From the NCBI GenBank assembly GCA_021234155.1, contig JAJEKV010000008.1, forward strand, positions 6,262,945 through 6,326,944: a stretch of DNA of 64,000 nucleotides, in the 5' to 3' direction. Shown piece by piece: positions 1-11,375 of this stretch (the stretch's first letter is position 1; every line of letters starts with the position of its first letter). A program made the translations under genes and the position numbers. The notes beneath the pieces were generated by a model that made no database searches, had not been told where the DNA came from, and saw nothing but the letters and a program-made list of their open reading frames with translations. This DNA is from Isoetes taiwanensis (taxonomy: Eukaryota > Streptophyta > Lycopodiopsida > Isoetales > Isoetaceae).

Positions 1-426
1 AACACTGCATTTCTTTGGTAGATCTTTTTTTCTTAACCTCTGTATGATGTTTTATTCCTCTTTATCTTCAGCTTCAGGTTTTTTAATTAAAGGGAATCAC
101 AGACAGATGCATTTGAAGATTGAATTATGTAATGCCATGACATTCAATTAAAGTTTTGGCATGTTGAAACACTTCAACTCCCTGAAGAGTTATGAGCAAT
201 TAATGCATGCAGCAAATTTATATAGTTTCTAGCAGTAACTACCTCAACTCTGGAAGGTCCAGCACGGCCTATACATCGAGAGTCATCTCAATTTAAATAT
301 TGTAACGCACCTTTTGGCAAAGGTAATAAGTTTACAAGGCATTCAAACTATCAGGCTTCTCAGGTTTTATGTTGGAAGTATAATATTCAGTCTTATAATC
401 ACATGTTGATGTACAATCTATGCTAT
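1..426. other. AT-rich sequence without recognised gene
   Basis: No coding region, repeat or RNA gene can be supported here. It is the left flank of the LINE insertion that follows; its last bases form the first copy of that element's target duplication. Confidence 0.5.
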
Positions 427-445
427 ACATTATGTGGTAAATGTT

Positions 446-3400
446 TTTTTTTTTGAAGAACTGTGTCATCAATATATTAAAAGAATGGTAATGTTACAAA
501 GCAAGTGAGGAGGAAGGAGAACTGCCCCAAAGAGACAGTGATACCTCGACACTCCACAACAAACTCACAAAAAACGCAACTCTCTTTGCATACAAACCGA
601 CCATCACCATCTACAACACCCAAGAAGTCCCGCCAAATGGCAAACTTCCGCTCTACTAATCCCTGAACACCGAAAGCTTTGAAATAGCTTGTACCGAAGT
701 CGAGGAATTAGAGAGGCTTTCTGCTGAATCCCCCTGAAGATCCACAACCGCCCGCCTCCAAATCAGCCACACCAACCAAGCCACGCGACAAATGCAAGGC
801 TTGTTGCCGCAAGAGCGCCAAGCACCGATACACATGAAGCAAAGAATCTGGGCTAGTCAATCTCACATGAAATAGAGCCCTAACCCAATCCCGTGCAGCA
901 CGCAAATGAGGGCATAAAACCGCACAATGCTCCACGCTCACGATGAAGGCCACAACAAGGGGCGAGAGGGCTCACACCCGCCTAAACCCGACTCACAAGG
1001 ACATTCACCCCCCGATACAAGCGGTGCACCACCGCCCACAGAAGCACCCTAACCTTCCGGTGGGGAAGTGAGCTCCATGTCCACGCCCAAACCGAAATTT
1101 CATCGAGAGCCCGGAAGCTGCAGAGACCACTTGCCCGAAGGGGCGGTGTGTCATGAATAGCCAGCACCCCCAACAAGACCGCACAAAACAAGAAGACACA
1201 ACATCCGGATGAACCTTCCAAACCTGCACCACCACATCATCCTGAGGGACTATAGGTATGTGTAGCGGAATACTCCCCGCCACTTGTTCCCAGATAGCCC
1301 GGCCACCGCGCCCCTCGGTAAAGCGAGCTCGAAAGAACTCCCACGGCTAGCTGACCATCCCAATACCAATCCTCCAAGGTGAGCACAAAGAGCTCGCCTC
1401 CAACGGGCCTCAAGTCCCCAGCATGCATGGTGGCAGCCAAGGGCAAGTCTTGCGCAGGGGTAGAGGAACCCACAAGAAAGGAGAAGAGTGGTGATAAACC
1501 GAGGCATAATCTAGCCGGAAGAGCACACGCGACATGATCCCAAGCCCGCAGCACCCCCGTGAGAAAGGGGATGCATGTGGGAAAGGCCGGAGACCATACA
1601 ACAATGCCTGGGGCAACTCCACATGCACGACGGCTTCCCAAATGCCACACAATGGCGAAAAGATCGCAACAACAACAGCAGCACCAGAGAAAGATGCTCC
1701 ATCCTGCGGAATGCTCCAAACAAACTTGGAGACCAACACCTTACTATGCGGTGCCAAATCCGAATGGCCAAGCCCCCATCCTCCCCCTGGGCGGAGACAC
1801 TTCCACCAAGCCACTTTAACAACCGCCCCTTCATCATCCCGCCCCACACAAAATTTCGAACAATCTTATCCGAGAGCCCTTATCTTACTCTCGGGCTAAC
1901 ATCGCAAGCCGTATATACACATGAGTGCTACAAAGTCTTGACTTGGCAATAGTGATCCTACACGCCATGGACAACTTGCTACCCTTCCACCAATTGAGGT
2001 GTTTTACGCAACCCCCGCAAAAATCTCATCCCACACCCTCCCCATGGAAACATCCCTCCAAAGGGAATACCCAATGACTTAGTACACACATTACACGGAA
2101 GCACCTTCCAAGGGAAGAGAGCCAAACAAGGGGAGGCGGAGTCGGTTGGGCCCATAATGCGAGCACTTACCCCAATTCAAGAATGCCCGAGGCCAAGGAG
2201 AAAGTATCCAAAAACCCTTCACATTCCGCAAATTCCTCTCTTCTGCCACCAAGAAGAGGAAAGTGTCATCGGCAAACTGGTTAATAATCTGCTGGCTACC
2301 ATCCTGCATCCGAAGCCCATCCACCACCCCCTCCTCCACTGCAGCCAAAAACAACTGAGACAGTGCCTCCGCCACAATCGTAAACAAAAACGGTGCCAAA
2401 GGGCACCCCTGACGCACCCCTCTGCCTAAGGAGAAAAGGCGGAGGGTTCGCCTCGCACACCACCGTAGCCCGTGGCTGACCTATGCGGCTTCATGATGAT
2501 CGTCTCGTAAAGCGTGGACCACAGCCCAACGCTAACATCATGGCAGACAAGAACTCCCAACGGACACTATCGTAAGCTTTGGCAAAGTCAAGCTTAAGAT
2601 AGGCAATGCCTTGACCTGTTCTCCTGGCCCAATAAAGGCCCTCATAAGCTGCGGCAACATTAGTCAAAATGTTCCTCCTGGGGACAAACCAGCATCGCAT
2701 CTTACTAATGGAAGAAGTCAACACCGCTTCAACTTCTCCGCCAGGGCTTTCGCAAATAATCTTATACACAGAGGACAACAAGGAGATAGGCCTCCAATCA
2801 TTAATAGTAGAAGGTCGCTTAACCTTAAGAATCAAGGAAATGCATGCGGTATTCAAGATCCCGTCCATTTGAGAAGACCTGCAAAGAACTCAAGATACAC
2901 CGGTACCTGGACTCACCAGCCCACTCCCAATAAGTCTGAAAGAACTCCACAGAATGCCATCCAGCCCAGGACATTTATCCTTGGCCATGCACATACATGC
3001 CTCCGCTAAATCCTCTCACGGAGAGCTCTGCTCCCAAGCTCTCACGCCGGTGAGGCGAGAATAGATGGTTTAACAGCCCCCAAAACAAGCTCCTGCATCT
3101 CCTGCTCATAGGGAAGAGTCTTGTTTGTCGCGAAAAACCACGAAAATGAGCATGCACATACCTCTGCAAATCAGCGGGATCCTCCAAAGTCCGGCCATCA
3201 GGCAAAGCAAGGGACGCCATAGATGCTGCATATCGCCGCTGCCTAGCTGCTCGGAAGAACACCGACGAACTTGTGTCCCCCTTCTTCAACCAGGTAAGGG
3301 CCGCCTTCACACGCGCCTCCTGTACTTTAACCTGCTCCAGAGCAACAATACGCTGCAACACTGCATTCTCTCTAATGCCATCGAAGGAAGGCGCCGAATC

Positions 3401-3600
3401 TTCTCCAACTCCCGATAGAGACCATGCAACTCCTGCCAGCTCTGCTTCACACCACGCGCCTCCCAAAGACCTTGGCAAAACGCTTCACCCTGGCCAATGC
3501 AGTCACCATACCAGACATACCCTTCAGAGATGAAAAGGTATCAAGCCACAACTCCTGGCGCTGGGCCGAGAAATCTGCATCAGCCAGAAGCCGGGTGTTC
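446..3600 (-). mobile_element. 5'-truncated LINE (L1-like, family A) with target-site duplication
   Basis: The element reads on the minus strand. Its 3' end is a short poly(A), seen as a T run at 446-454, followed by the tail GAAGAACTGTGTCATCAAT. A perfect 19-bp target duplication (ACATTATGTGGTAAATGTT) lies at 427-445 and 3601-3619, so both borders are exact. The 5' end starts in the linker between endonuclease and reverse transcriptase, so the endonuclease and ORF1 are missing. The tail recurs at 18638-19588, which shows a multi-copy family. The truncation, poly(A) and duplication length are what target-primed reverse transcription produces. Confidence 0.93.
540..3600 (-). pseudogene. LINE ORF2 remnant: reverse transcriptase plus zf-RVT region
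   Basis: The pieces read in order on the minus strand. A linker (about 2975-3600) is followed by reverse transcriptase blocks at 2491-2868 with NDWRPISLLSSVYKII, GFVPRRN-like and YLKLDFAKAYDSV. The next block at 2091-2417 has RQGCPLAPFLF and FADDTFLF, the catalytic Asp pair. The C-terminal zf-RVT type region spans about 700-1850. Frameshifts and stops separate the blocks, so it cannot make a full protein. The closest relative in the window is the better-preserved C-terminal copy at 18774-19580. Identification rests on the classic non-LTR RT motifs. Confidence 0.9.
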
Positions 3601-3707
3601 ACATTATGTGGTAAATGTTGGGGGTGTCCATTTGCCATTTGTGGATTTGTTCGGCATAGTTAATATTGCTCTACACCTCAAGAAAGTCTCAATGGTTTAT
3701 GTATATA

Positions 3708-3976
3708 ACATAAGGATAACAATAACTTGAAATAAAAAGACAATATATATGATTACCTCTGTTTTGAACATTGGCAACTGCCTATGTGGCACACTAGGGC
3801 TTAAAGGCATTCATATACCCTTACAAAAAAACATAAGGATAACAATAACATGACTTGAAATAAAAAGACATACTTCATGGTCGATATATATGATTACCTC
3901 TGTTTTGAACATTGGCAACTGCCTATCATGTGGTACACTAGGGCTTAAAGGCATTCACACATACCCTTACAAAAAT
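3708..3976. repeat. Two-copy tandem direct repeat (about 123 and 146 bp)
   Basis: Copy one (3708-3830) and copy two (3831-3976) both begin ACATAAGGATAACAATAAC. Both contain ATGATTACCTCTGTTTTGAA and end with CATTCA..CATACCCTTACAAAAA. Copy two carries small insertions. It looks like a local tandem duplication with no coding content. Confidence 0.85.
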
Positions 3977-4198
3977 CAAGAGTCAATATACAGACCAACA
4001 CACCTACATTCTTACTGTCTTAACCACATGCAATTGCTACCCCCTAGGCTAGCATTCTTAATGTCTTGATTCCCCCTAGACTCATATTCTTATTGTCTTG
4101 AACACATGCAAATGGTATCCCCTACATTATCATGCCGCATCTTCCATACTGGATTTTTTGAGAATGACTAAATTTAAAAGAAGGAACTCCCAACTTAT

Positions 4199-4226
4199 GC
4201 CCAGCAATGCTAGGCACCGTTACTAG
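4199..4226 (+). mobile_element. Helitron-type 3' terminus
   Basis: A hairpin (GCCCAGC, loop AAT, GCTAGGC) is followed after seven bases by CTAG and then a T. This matches the Helitron rule of a short GC-rich hairpin about ten bases before CTRR, with insertion before T. Two more sites in the window have the same architecture and nearly the same bases (10534-10561 plus, 33658-33684 minus). The 5' TC end was not located, so the length of the element is unknown. Confidence 0.6.
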
Positions 4227-4639
4227 TAGAGGTATAAAATGAGAGGTATTGGTTGATGATTTTGTGTGGCCTAGTAGTATTGAGGGCAATACGTTCCCGA
4301 AATGGCCAGTTTCCTAGATTTAGCCAAAGATTGGGCGAAAGGGCCCCGGAGGGGGCATTTGTTTTGTTTTTTTTTTCTATGGTTGGTGATCGTGGCCATT
4401 TTTTCTCACATCTGTGTATGGCGATAGAGGGCAAGTTCCCTCTTCACGGGAGTTGCTAAAAGCAGCCTGACCTTGGCGAGCAGCGAACCCGAGTGTGGTG
4501 TTGTCCTTGCAGCTTCTGTTGTCTTGGGAAGAACTCGATTACAGGTTATCTTGGAAGGTGTAGGTCATCTGTGGAAGGGGCTGCCAGGTAATTGATGGCA
4601 GGAACCCTGAGATGGGAATGCCCATGTCCGATCAAGGCA

Positions 4640-4985
4640 TTCTCGTGCAAGGTCAGTATGTGAAGAGGTTCGTGTGCATATTCAAGAGGGAGTATGTGTT
4701 TGATTCTAGTTTTGTAGCATGTGGATTGCTGGAAGGTTCCTCGGCTTTGCTTTTTGATTGTTTGATGGTTGGATGATTTCTTTCGGAGTCTCTTTTCTCT
4801 ATGCTGGAGATGGTACAGACAGAGCAATTTTTTGCGGTATCAATGAGCTTGCTTGAGAAATATACCGGTTGTGGAACACTGGTGCCAATTGCCCCAATGT
4901 GGGTAGAGACGTGGTTGATGGAGGGCCGAGGAGAATTGGAGGTATACAAATGCCCTCTAGTTTGATGGCAGCAGCATAATCGTGA
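4640..4985. repeat. Dispersed repeat, inverted relative to 13720-13945
   Basis: This stretch and the reverse complement of about 13720-13945 share long similarity, for example around TGAGCTTGCTTGAGAAATAT and GTAGAGACGTGGTTGATGG. Read on the plus strand here and the minus strand there, both can encode related peptides containing SMSLLEKYTGCG and LVPIA..WVET. That hints at a common coding origin. Frameshifts prevent a confident protein call and no family is recognised. It could be a transposon-borne gene fragment. Confidence 0.6.
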
Positions 4986-6077
4986 ACCCTAAAGGACTTA
5001 TTGTTTGAGTGTTTACTGCTACAGTGATTTATTCGATCTCATTGCTACAGCGTTTTGTAGCTAAAGTAACTCAATGGCCAATAAGGGTTATATAAGGATA
5101 ATGAATAATTAAAGCATGGTTTCAATGTTATTCAATTGACATTGTCAAATTCTGTCTAGTGATTTCTTCTAGATAATTGTATTTGGCATAGGTGCAACCA
5201 TCTTTATTAAATGTCACATAGAAGCAACATGTAATCATGTAATTATTCCCCAGAATTAAATATGTAACATGTAATCATATTGGAAGGAGGAGAGCATTCT
5301 TAACTTCCACTCGAGATTACCCGAAGGTTTTGTGTATACAATGCAAGATTACGCATTTAATACTTGCTACAACAAGGCCTCTCGAAAGTTGTCTGAACGA
5401 ATTTTATGGAGGATGGACATATGTTGGGTTTTTTAAAGGAAGATTTGCAACCTAAGTACTGGCCGGTAAATGAGACAATTGATGCCTGATGTATGAATAC
5501 CCATGGCAGTCCTGCACGACTACAACAAATCCAACGTGGGCATACTCGTGGAACTGACATCTAGACTTTTGATCTTTAAGGCCCAAAGGCCAAAAGGCTC
5601 AATATGATAAAAAACGCATGTTGCTATTAGAGGTAGAAGGTTGGCTAAATAATATTATGCCATGCATGAATTTAAATAGGTCGCAATGGTATTCGGCAGC
5701 TGGGCGAAAAATATGTAAGCAAATCGAAGCAGATGAGAACCACACGGTTCCAAAAGTATAGAATTGAACCCGATCGAGATTGCTGCTTCGAAATTTAACA
5801 AGGGAATTTAATCTGAATGCTAGGTGCTAGAAGATCTGATCAGCCATTATTCATTTTGGGTCAATCCCAAATGAATAGTGGATCATTGTAAACCATTGAA
5901 AGTAATTATTGTGGTATGATATATTGAAGGTCATAACCTTGAAGAAAGTTGCATTTAAAAATTAAGTGAGCTAAGTACTTGATTGCTAGTGCATAAATTG
6001 TCTCGCTAATACTTGTGTGTCAAATTTTCTTCATGTATTATACATGATATCAAATCATACCCATACATTTACGCTAG

Positions 6078-6122
6078 CTACTATAGGCACCCAGTTAACA
6101 TCTATTGGGTGCCTATAGTAGG
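6078..6122. repeat. Imperfect palindrome cluster around CTATAGGCACCCA
   Basis: The block CTACTATAGGCACCCA is followed after a 12-base loop by TGGGTGCCTATAGTAG. Further partial copies (CTATAGTAGGCACCTAG) and a second GCTAGCTACT follow up to about 6160. Such nested inverted repeats are typical of MITE remnants; no TSD was found. Confidence 0.55.
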
Positions 6123-6411
6123 CATCTATAGTAGGCACCTAGGAAAAGCTAGCTACTGTAGTTACCATTGTGTGGCACCAACAAACATCATGGAAAAGAT
6201 GATGTGGCCCTCCAATTGGTGACATGGCATGCCAAGTGAGCAAGTCCACGTTTTGACTAGGCCAATAGTGAAAAGATGTACATCTTTGAATTTTCATGGG
6301 GCGATGTTGATGATATGGCTAGATATTGGTGACTTGGACATGATGACTAGGATTTTTGCCAAGAAATATGAAACCCTTTGGAATTTTTAGTAGAGGAGTT
6401 TGGCAGGAGAT

Positions 6412-6812
6412 AGAGCCTAGATGGCATGTTTGAGCCACCTTGGCATGTTGGAGCCTAGGTGGCATGTTGAAGCCACGTGGCATATTTGAGCCACCTTGGC
6501 ATGTTTGGGCCTAGGCGGCATGTAGGAGCCTGCATGGCATGTTTGAGCCACATTGGCATGTTTGAGCCTAGGTGGCATGTTGGAGTCTAGGTGGCATGCT
6601 CCACCTTGGCATGTTGGAGCCTAGGTGGCATGCTGGAGCCCGCGTGGCATGTTTGAGCCTAGATGGCATGTTGGAGCCCGCGTGGCATGTTTGAGCCACC
6701 TTGGCATGTTTGAGCCTAGGTGGCATGTTGGAGCTCAGGTTGCATGTTGGAGCCTAGGTGGCACGTTTGAGCCACCTTGGCATGTTAGAGCCTAGGTGGC
6801 ATGTTGGAGCCA
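6412..6812. repeat. Minisatellite array 1, 19-bp unit
   Basis: About 20 tandem units follow the pattern GAGCC-NNNN-TGGCATGTTK, where NNNN is most often ACCT, TAGG or CACG/CGCG. The period is 19 bp and the variants alternate rather than repeat at random. The same unit makes the larger array at 31655-32968. Open frames across the array, such as repeated HLGMLEPRWHVGA, are by-products of the repeat and not evidence of a gene. Confidence 0.93.
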
Positions 6813-7266
6813 GTCGACCATGTAGAAACCCAAGTGTTTTGTCGTTCGAGCAGTATAAAGGCTCCAGAATGGAGATTCGACTTCGCCATATCGTCCGGAA
6901 TGTTAAAATTACCCTAGGAACCAAGTTATACGGTCATTTTTGGCAACGAAAGAAACACGAACCCTCTACATGGCAGTATTCTGCAGCCAACTCTTAGGTC
7001 AATTGACTACGAACGTGTGGACATGAGCTACTTTAGCGCTTTTTAGAGAAGGGGTAGTCTTCTGCCCACGAAACTTGGTCTCCAGGGTAATATCGACATT
7101 TTGAGTCCATTGGCAGTGTCAGTTCACAGTTCCAGAGTGGGAGAGTTGCCCGTCCGTGGCCAAGGGCCTTCGGGAAAGGACCTTTGGGGCAAACTGCTTC
7201 CGGAAGGTTTTAAGGGTCCGTCTTCTGGCGTCAACACCCTCCCTCTACATGTTGACATTGTGCAAG

Positions 7267-7353
7267 ATCCTAGTCAAATCTGACTAGGATATGGCCTCCG
7301 AAATGTAAACCCTGTATGTTGCTAGGTTATTGAAGGGTTTACGTTATGGAGGT
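7267..7353. repeat. Two adjacent hairpins
   Basis: A perfect 10-bp stem with a 4-base loop (ATCCTAGTCA aatc TGACTAGGAT, 7267-7290) is followed at once by a 21-bp imperfect stem. Its arms are GGCCTCCGAAATGTAAACCCT at 7293-7313 and its near-complement at 7334-7354. They may be the terminus of a mobile element or a foldback remnant. No coding sequence is seen in 6813-7490. Confidence 0.6.
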
Positions 7354-7513
7354 CAAGTTTTATTCGGTTGCACATGGGACATGATTGAGAAGCTGCAGTT
7401 GAAAATGCCAAGCAATAGGAACTGATGGAAAGGGGTTTGGTTTGGATTTACTCTCTTCCCAGTGTGGAAATTAGAAGTCAAGAGCGCCTTTTGCAATTGC
7501 AAGTTTCCAAGAT

Positions 7514-8221
7514 TTTTTTTTTGAAGGACGCCAGACTTTATTAATAACATTCCAACATAATACATAATATAATGCAGAGACAAGAATAAAAAATCCAGCG
7601 GACAATCAGATCCAACTGAGCAGGGCCACCCGTCTAAGCATGACAATATAATGCAGTTCACACTATTTTCCTCTCCTAGAAAGAGAAGAATAATATATAG
7701 TCATATTTTTAGAAAAGTTACTTCAACCAGGTCGAACTTCCACATTCATAGAATCTTTAATAGCAACTTGATCTGCTCCCTGGTGTCTCAATGCCATTGA
7801 ATCAGGGACATCCACTGTAACAATCGTAGCAGATATTGGAGCTACAGAGTGAACCAGCGCAGATTGAGGAGCCGAGCTATTTTTGCGACATGCAAGTTTC
7901 TTCAGGCGTGGAGTAGACCATCCTTCTTCCAATAATTCTTGCTTCTGAGCAATGTCCTGGAGACGAGAGTGTTGGTCCTCATTAAGAGGGTCTACTGATA
8001 TAGATTGAGATCGAGATGCAATAGAAGAAGGCGATAGTATAGAAATAGCTAAAGAAGGAGGCACAGGGGCTGGTATTACTGGTGGATTAACTAGTGCAGA
8101 GGCAAATGAGGAAGAAGATGGTACAACACGACATTCAAGTGAGGTGGATGCTATATGACATGGGATAGGAGCAGTTGGGGAGGTAGAGACAAAAGTATGT
8201 CTGGACCTGTAAGTAGCGAAA
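7514..8221 (-). mobile_element. Short LINE-derived insertion with target-site duplication (family B tail)
   Basis: A perfect 16-bp duplication (TGCAAGTTTCCAAGAT) flanks it at 7498-7513 and 8222-8237, interrupting copy A of the duplicated segment. The minus-strand 3' end has poly(A), seen as T at 7514-7522, and a tail (TTGAAGGACGNCAGACTTTA) shared with the LINE at 24139-25099. The body differs: instead of the ORF2 C-terminus it carries an ORF1-like stretch. That suggests internal deletion, or reverse transcription of an ORF1-to-tail fused RNA. It is 708 bp long. Confidence 0.85.
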
Positions 8222-8226
8222 TGCAA
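7723..8226 (-). CDS. ORF1-like fragment inside the short LINE derivative
   Basis: An open frame of 167 codons fills most of the insertion. It is rich in Ser, Pro and Ala, has no membrane segment and contains the block QELLEEGWSTPRLKKL. Tracts like that precede the endonuclease in plant LINEs (established only at the level of composition). The apparent start lies in the target duplication, so the true protein is truncated upstream. It has no RT or endonuclease motif. An unrelated open frame by chance is possible. Confidence 0.4.
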   Translation of the reverse strand: MHFATYRSRHTFVSTSPTAPIPCHIASTSLECRVVPSSSSFASALVNPPVIPAPVPPSLAISILSPSSIASRSQSISVDPLNEDQHSRLQDIAQKQELLEEGWSTPRLKKLACRKNSSAPQSALVHSVAPISATIVTVDVPDSMALRHQGADQVAIKDSMNVEVRPG

Positions 8227-8237
8227 GTTTCCAAGAT

Positions 8238-8730
8238 GTTCAAAAGTAGTATGAAAAGGTGCTTGTCCAGCCTTCTATGCCATTTGATATGGAGATCTCA
8301 GATACCATTGAGGGCACTGTTGATGTACAACAAGCCTGCCCTTTGCCTACTATATTTGGGTTTTTTATTGATAGTCTTGAAAACTAGTTACATGATCATT
8401 GTGAGGGAGGCATAGAGCTTCATGAGTATGCCATTCAGCTTCTTCTATATGCTGATGACCTTGTTCTTTTTGCTCGCACACATGCACATATGCAGCAGGT
8501 ACTTGATCTTCTTGCTATTTTTTGTGACAAAATAGATATGCAAATTAATATGGATAAAACTCGCATTATGATTGTTGGGGCACTTAAACATGCATAGGAA
8601 TTCATATATCAAGGAAGGCTGGTTGAGACATGTGATATAAGTATTTGGATATTGGAAAACTATGGATGATTCCCAAAACCAAAATGATTCTATATAGGAT
8701 GCATATAAACCCTAGGCTAGAGACTGCTTC
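8238..8730 (+). pseudogene. Reverse transcriptase fragment (LINE family C), copy A
   Basis: Reading the plus strand gives PTIFGFFIDSLEN, then after an in-frame stop the catalytic block LLLYADDLVLFARTHAHMQQ, then DKTRIMIVGALKHA. These are RT motifs 4 to 7 of a LINE related to those at 28316 and 42162, which have FGLYIDQLES and YADDVILIS. Stops and frameshifts inactivate it. No element ends are visible. It marks the start of the duplicated segment and is matched by copy B at 18481-18637 plus 19589-19960. Confidence 0.85.
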
Positions 8731-10533
8731 CTACCTACATGGTAATACATCTTTGGTCTAAAACAACAGTTAAGAGAAAATCACACGTTGGCAAAAATCT
8801 GCTAAAAAATATTAGTGAAAAAAAGAGCATGTTGACAAAGAGAAAAGTGCAAAAAAACCACGTCTGGAATCTTTTTGCTAAAAGTCAACTGTGTCTTCTA
8901 GCAAATTCGGATAAAATGACTACATGAACTTTTGTGCCATTTTAGTGTTGTTTTTGGCATAGAACACCTAAAAACAACTGTGGACCAAAAATTGGGATAA
9001 AATTGCAACATTTTAAGATTTTAAAAAAATGGCTAGCAGAAAAGCTTCAAACAACAGTTCATGCAGATGGGTCAGACTGACATTTCTCAGGTTTCATAGT
9101 CAATCAACTTTGTAGCAATACCCTATTGAATTGATCAAATATCTCCATTGAAGGTTTGCAACAACTATGGGAGAATTGTATATATGTTGGCGTAATCCCC
9201 ATAGGTTCATAATTCCATATGAACTACATCCCATAAGGAGCATTGCAACACAAGATCTAGCTTGCGAACCCACCCTCTCACAAATGTATTATTATCATGT
9301 GATATTATTGAAAAGATACCTAGCATAGTTAGTCAATTTAACATGCAAAACATTGATGACAAATAGTCTCCTAGCCCATTTGCTTTAGCTTATACTTTAG
9401 TTAACGACACTAGTAGAAAGTATCATCCTTTCCATGATCGAGGTACACAAACATGTTGCGCTATTATAGACCTATATAATCATCGACACTTGGAACTTGT
9501 CCAGCTTTGCCCGTCGGTGTAGGACAGTTCATCGGAAATATAGCTCATAAACTTTTGTTTACCTTCCACAGATTGAATATAGACTTAATACCATCTGGAT
9601 GCAAACAATCTTACAGACATGAGAGGGATAACACCCAGGAACTTGGGTTGGCCTGAGATTGTTATAGTAGGATATGAGACCCGAGTTCCAAGGCGTTATC
9701 TGCCACAAAGAAATTATTTTACATGAAGTATTATAGCATAGGTAAGCAAGTCACAAATGTGTCAGCTTGAACTAGGAATAATGCTATTCTAGCTCAAGGA
9801 ACTTAGGCAGAATAGAGATCAACGTGGGAATCTCTGCTTGAATGTAGTTTAGGATGGTTTTTTAATTACACTTATATTGGCAATTGAATAGAATAAACTT
9901 AAACCTAGAAGATTATGTCAAGAGCGTTTATTCTAAAACTCTGTTGTTTTAGCTACGGTGTAGACTTGAGATGACGACGCATGTAAAAGCTGTTGCATCA
10001 TGTGAATTTCAGTGTAGTTGTGGTCGTGTCCAAGATATTATAGTGCTAAATTGTCCACAATATTACAATGCAATGTTCTTCACGACCCATGGGATAAAGA
10101 GCATAATGTTGACCATGCCAATCCTATTGCTTTCTTAAAAGTTAAACTACGCTATCATTTCACAAAATGTCAAACAAAATGAACCTTCATAAGACTATTG
10201 ATGATAATGCTCTATATTTGGCATGTTTCGAACTCCACTTTATCTGCTTATCATCATGGCCTATGCTTCTTCATTCCAATCCCTTGTGAGCCTTTAGCTT
10301 TTAAGATCAACAGAAACTAATACGGACACTAGCAAAGATCATACAATCTCCCAATAATCATGAGATTCGAAACAGTAAAATGTACAATGAATTTGCCTAA
10401 GGTTGGCAAACTAAGATACTAGCAACATTGTAAATGCCTTTTCAACTTAAAATACTAGCAACAATTTTTGCCCTTTATATTTCTCAACTTATGCACCATC
10501 TTTATTAGTATTTGAACCTCTGCCTGCCAAAAA
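8731..10533. other. Non-coding remainder of duplicated segment A
   Basis: This stretch has no supportable gene. It is recognisable only because it aligns with copy B (19940-20227, 22902-24122, 25116-25785). After about 10375 it becomes unique AT-rich sequence leading to a Helitron-type end. Confidence 0.6.
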
Positions 10534-10561
10534 GCCTAGCAACGCTAGGCACTTTTTCTAG
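10534..10561 (+). mobile_element. Helitron-type 3' terminus
   Basis: A perfect hairpin (GCCTAGC aac GCTAGGC) is followed by ACTTTTT, CTAG and a host T. It matches the minus-strand site at 33658-33684 base for base in the spacer. The 5' end of the element was not found, so whether it includes copy A of the duplicated segment is open. Confidence 0.65.
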
Positions 10562-10689
10562 TCACTTTAATAATTCAACTTAATAATTTCCATTTTGCAT
10601 ACTTGGTTGAAAACATAATATCCTACCATCTCCTTCTAACTTATCGAAAGTTAAGAGACTAAATTACGACAAAAACATATATGAGATCC

Positions 10690-11375
10690 TATTTAGCTGA
10701 CTTATTTCTCTGTCTCTTTTTGTTTTGCTTATCCTGAGGAATAACTTCATTAGGATTATTTGGACCAGACCTGAAAAAACACATAAAAACATTTTTGTAA
10801 TAAGAGACCTAAATAGGGATGCATTTTCTATTATAATTAAAGCATGCAATAATAACGTCTCAATGTATATTGTCGTTAAAGCACAATAAAATATATATTA
10901 CCTTGAACTAACTTAAAGCCAATAAAAGTATGCATCAATACCTTTTAGCCTCATTCTCTTCATTTAAGAGTTTTTCTCCTCCTCCTATCGTTTTTAGCCT
11001 TGGCTCTTCCACAACTTTTCGACCAATTTCTTTTTCGTCTCTAAAGTTACAATACAAGTTAAGAATCGAGAAGATTGTAAGTGCAAAATCCACAAGTGAT
11101 TTAGAAAATGTAGGATACGTTGAATCTGGAACTATAATATCAGAATCAACTTCTTCGATATCCGGCAGGTAATAACCTACAAGATGCACAGTCTCTACAC
11201 CCATTACCCAAAGCTCAACGTCTTCCTCAAAAATCAGGTCTAGCTCTGCAGACTACTTTCCCAAAGTACTCAACGAGTATAAATAGAAAGTTTCTTCTGA
11301 ATCCCCTTCTGGCCTTTTGATATTGAGACATACCCACACAAGATTGTTAATGTGAGGAAAAGTGGGCATTATTGT
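10690..11375 (-). pseudogene. Nucleoplasmin-like domain remnant (plant FKBP43/53-type)
   Basis: The minus strand gives one reading frame from about 11375 to 10943. It is broken only by a TAG near 11254: LVWVCLNIKRPEGD, FYLYSLSTLGK, stop, SAELDLIFEEDVELWVMG, then TVHLVGYYLPDIEEVDSD. The order beta-strand, LDLxFEEDxE, VHLxGYY and acidic tail resembles the N-terminal nucleoplasmin-like domain of plant FKBP-type histone chaperones. A donor (AAAAG/GTATTG) near 10942 and an acceptor (TTTTTTCAG/G) near 10771 join in phase. The next exon ends in a Lys/Arg-rich stretch (QDKQNKKRQRNKSAK, stop). No FKBP isomerase domain is present. The stop and the missing domain argue for a pseudogene; the family call is from memory. 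Confidence 0.5.

Larger units (their letters stand above)
7494..10375 (+). repeat. Ancient duplicated segment, copy A
   Basis: From CAATTGCAAGTTTCC onward this segment aligns, with scattered substitutions, to 18478-25785 (copy B) once later insertions are removed. Alignment continues past the reverse transcriptase fragment through several kb of non-coding DNA to about 10365. Copy A holds one insertion (7514-8221). The copies diverge at a few percent by eye. The left boundary is sharp: upstream of CAATTGC the two copies are unrelated. Confidence 0.85.

Noticed and set aside
1534..1952. Overlapping plus-strand frames within the first LINE
   Set aside because: Antisense to the LINE C-terminal region; they mirror the GC-rich coding strand.
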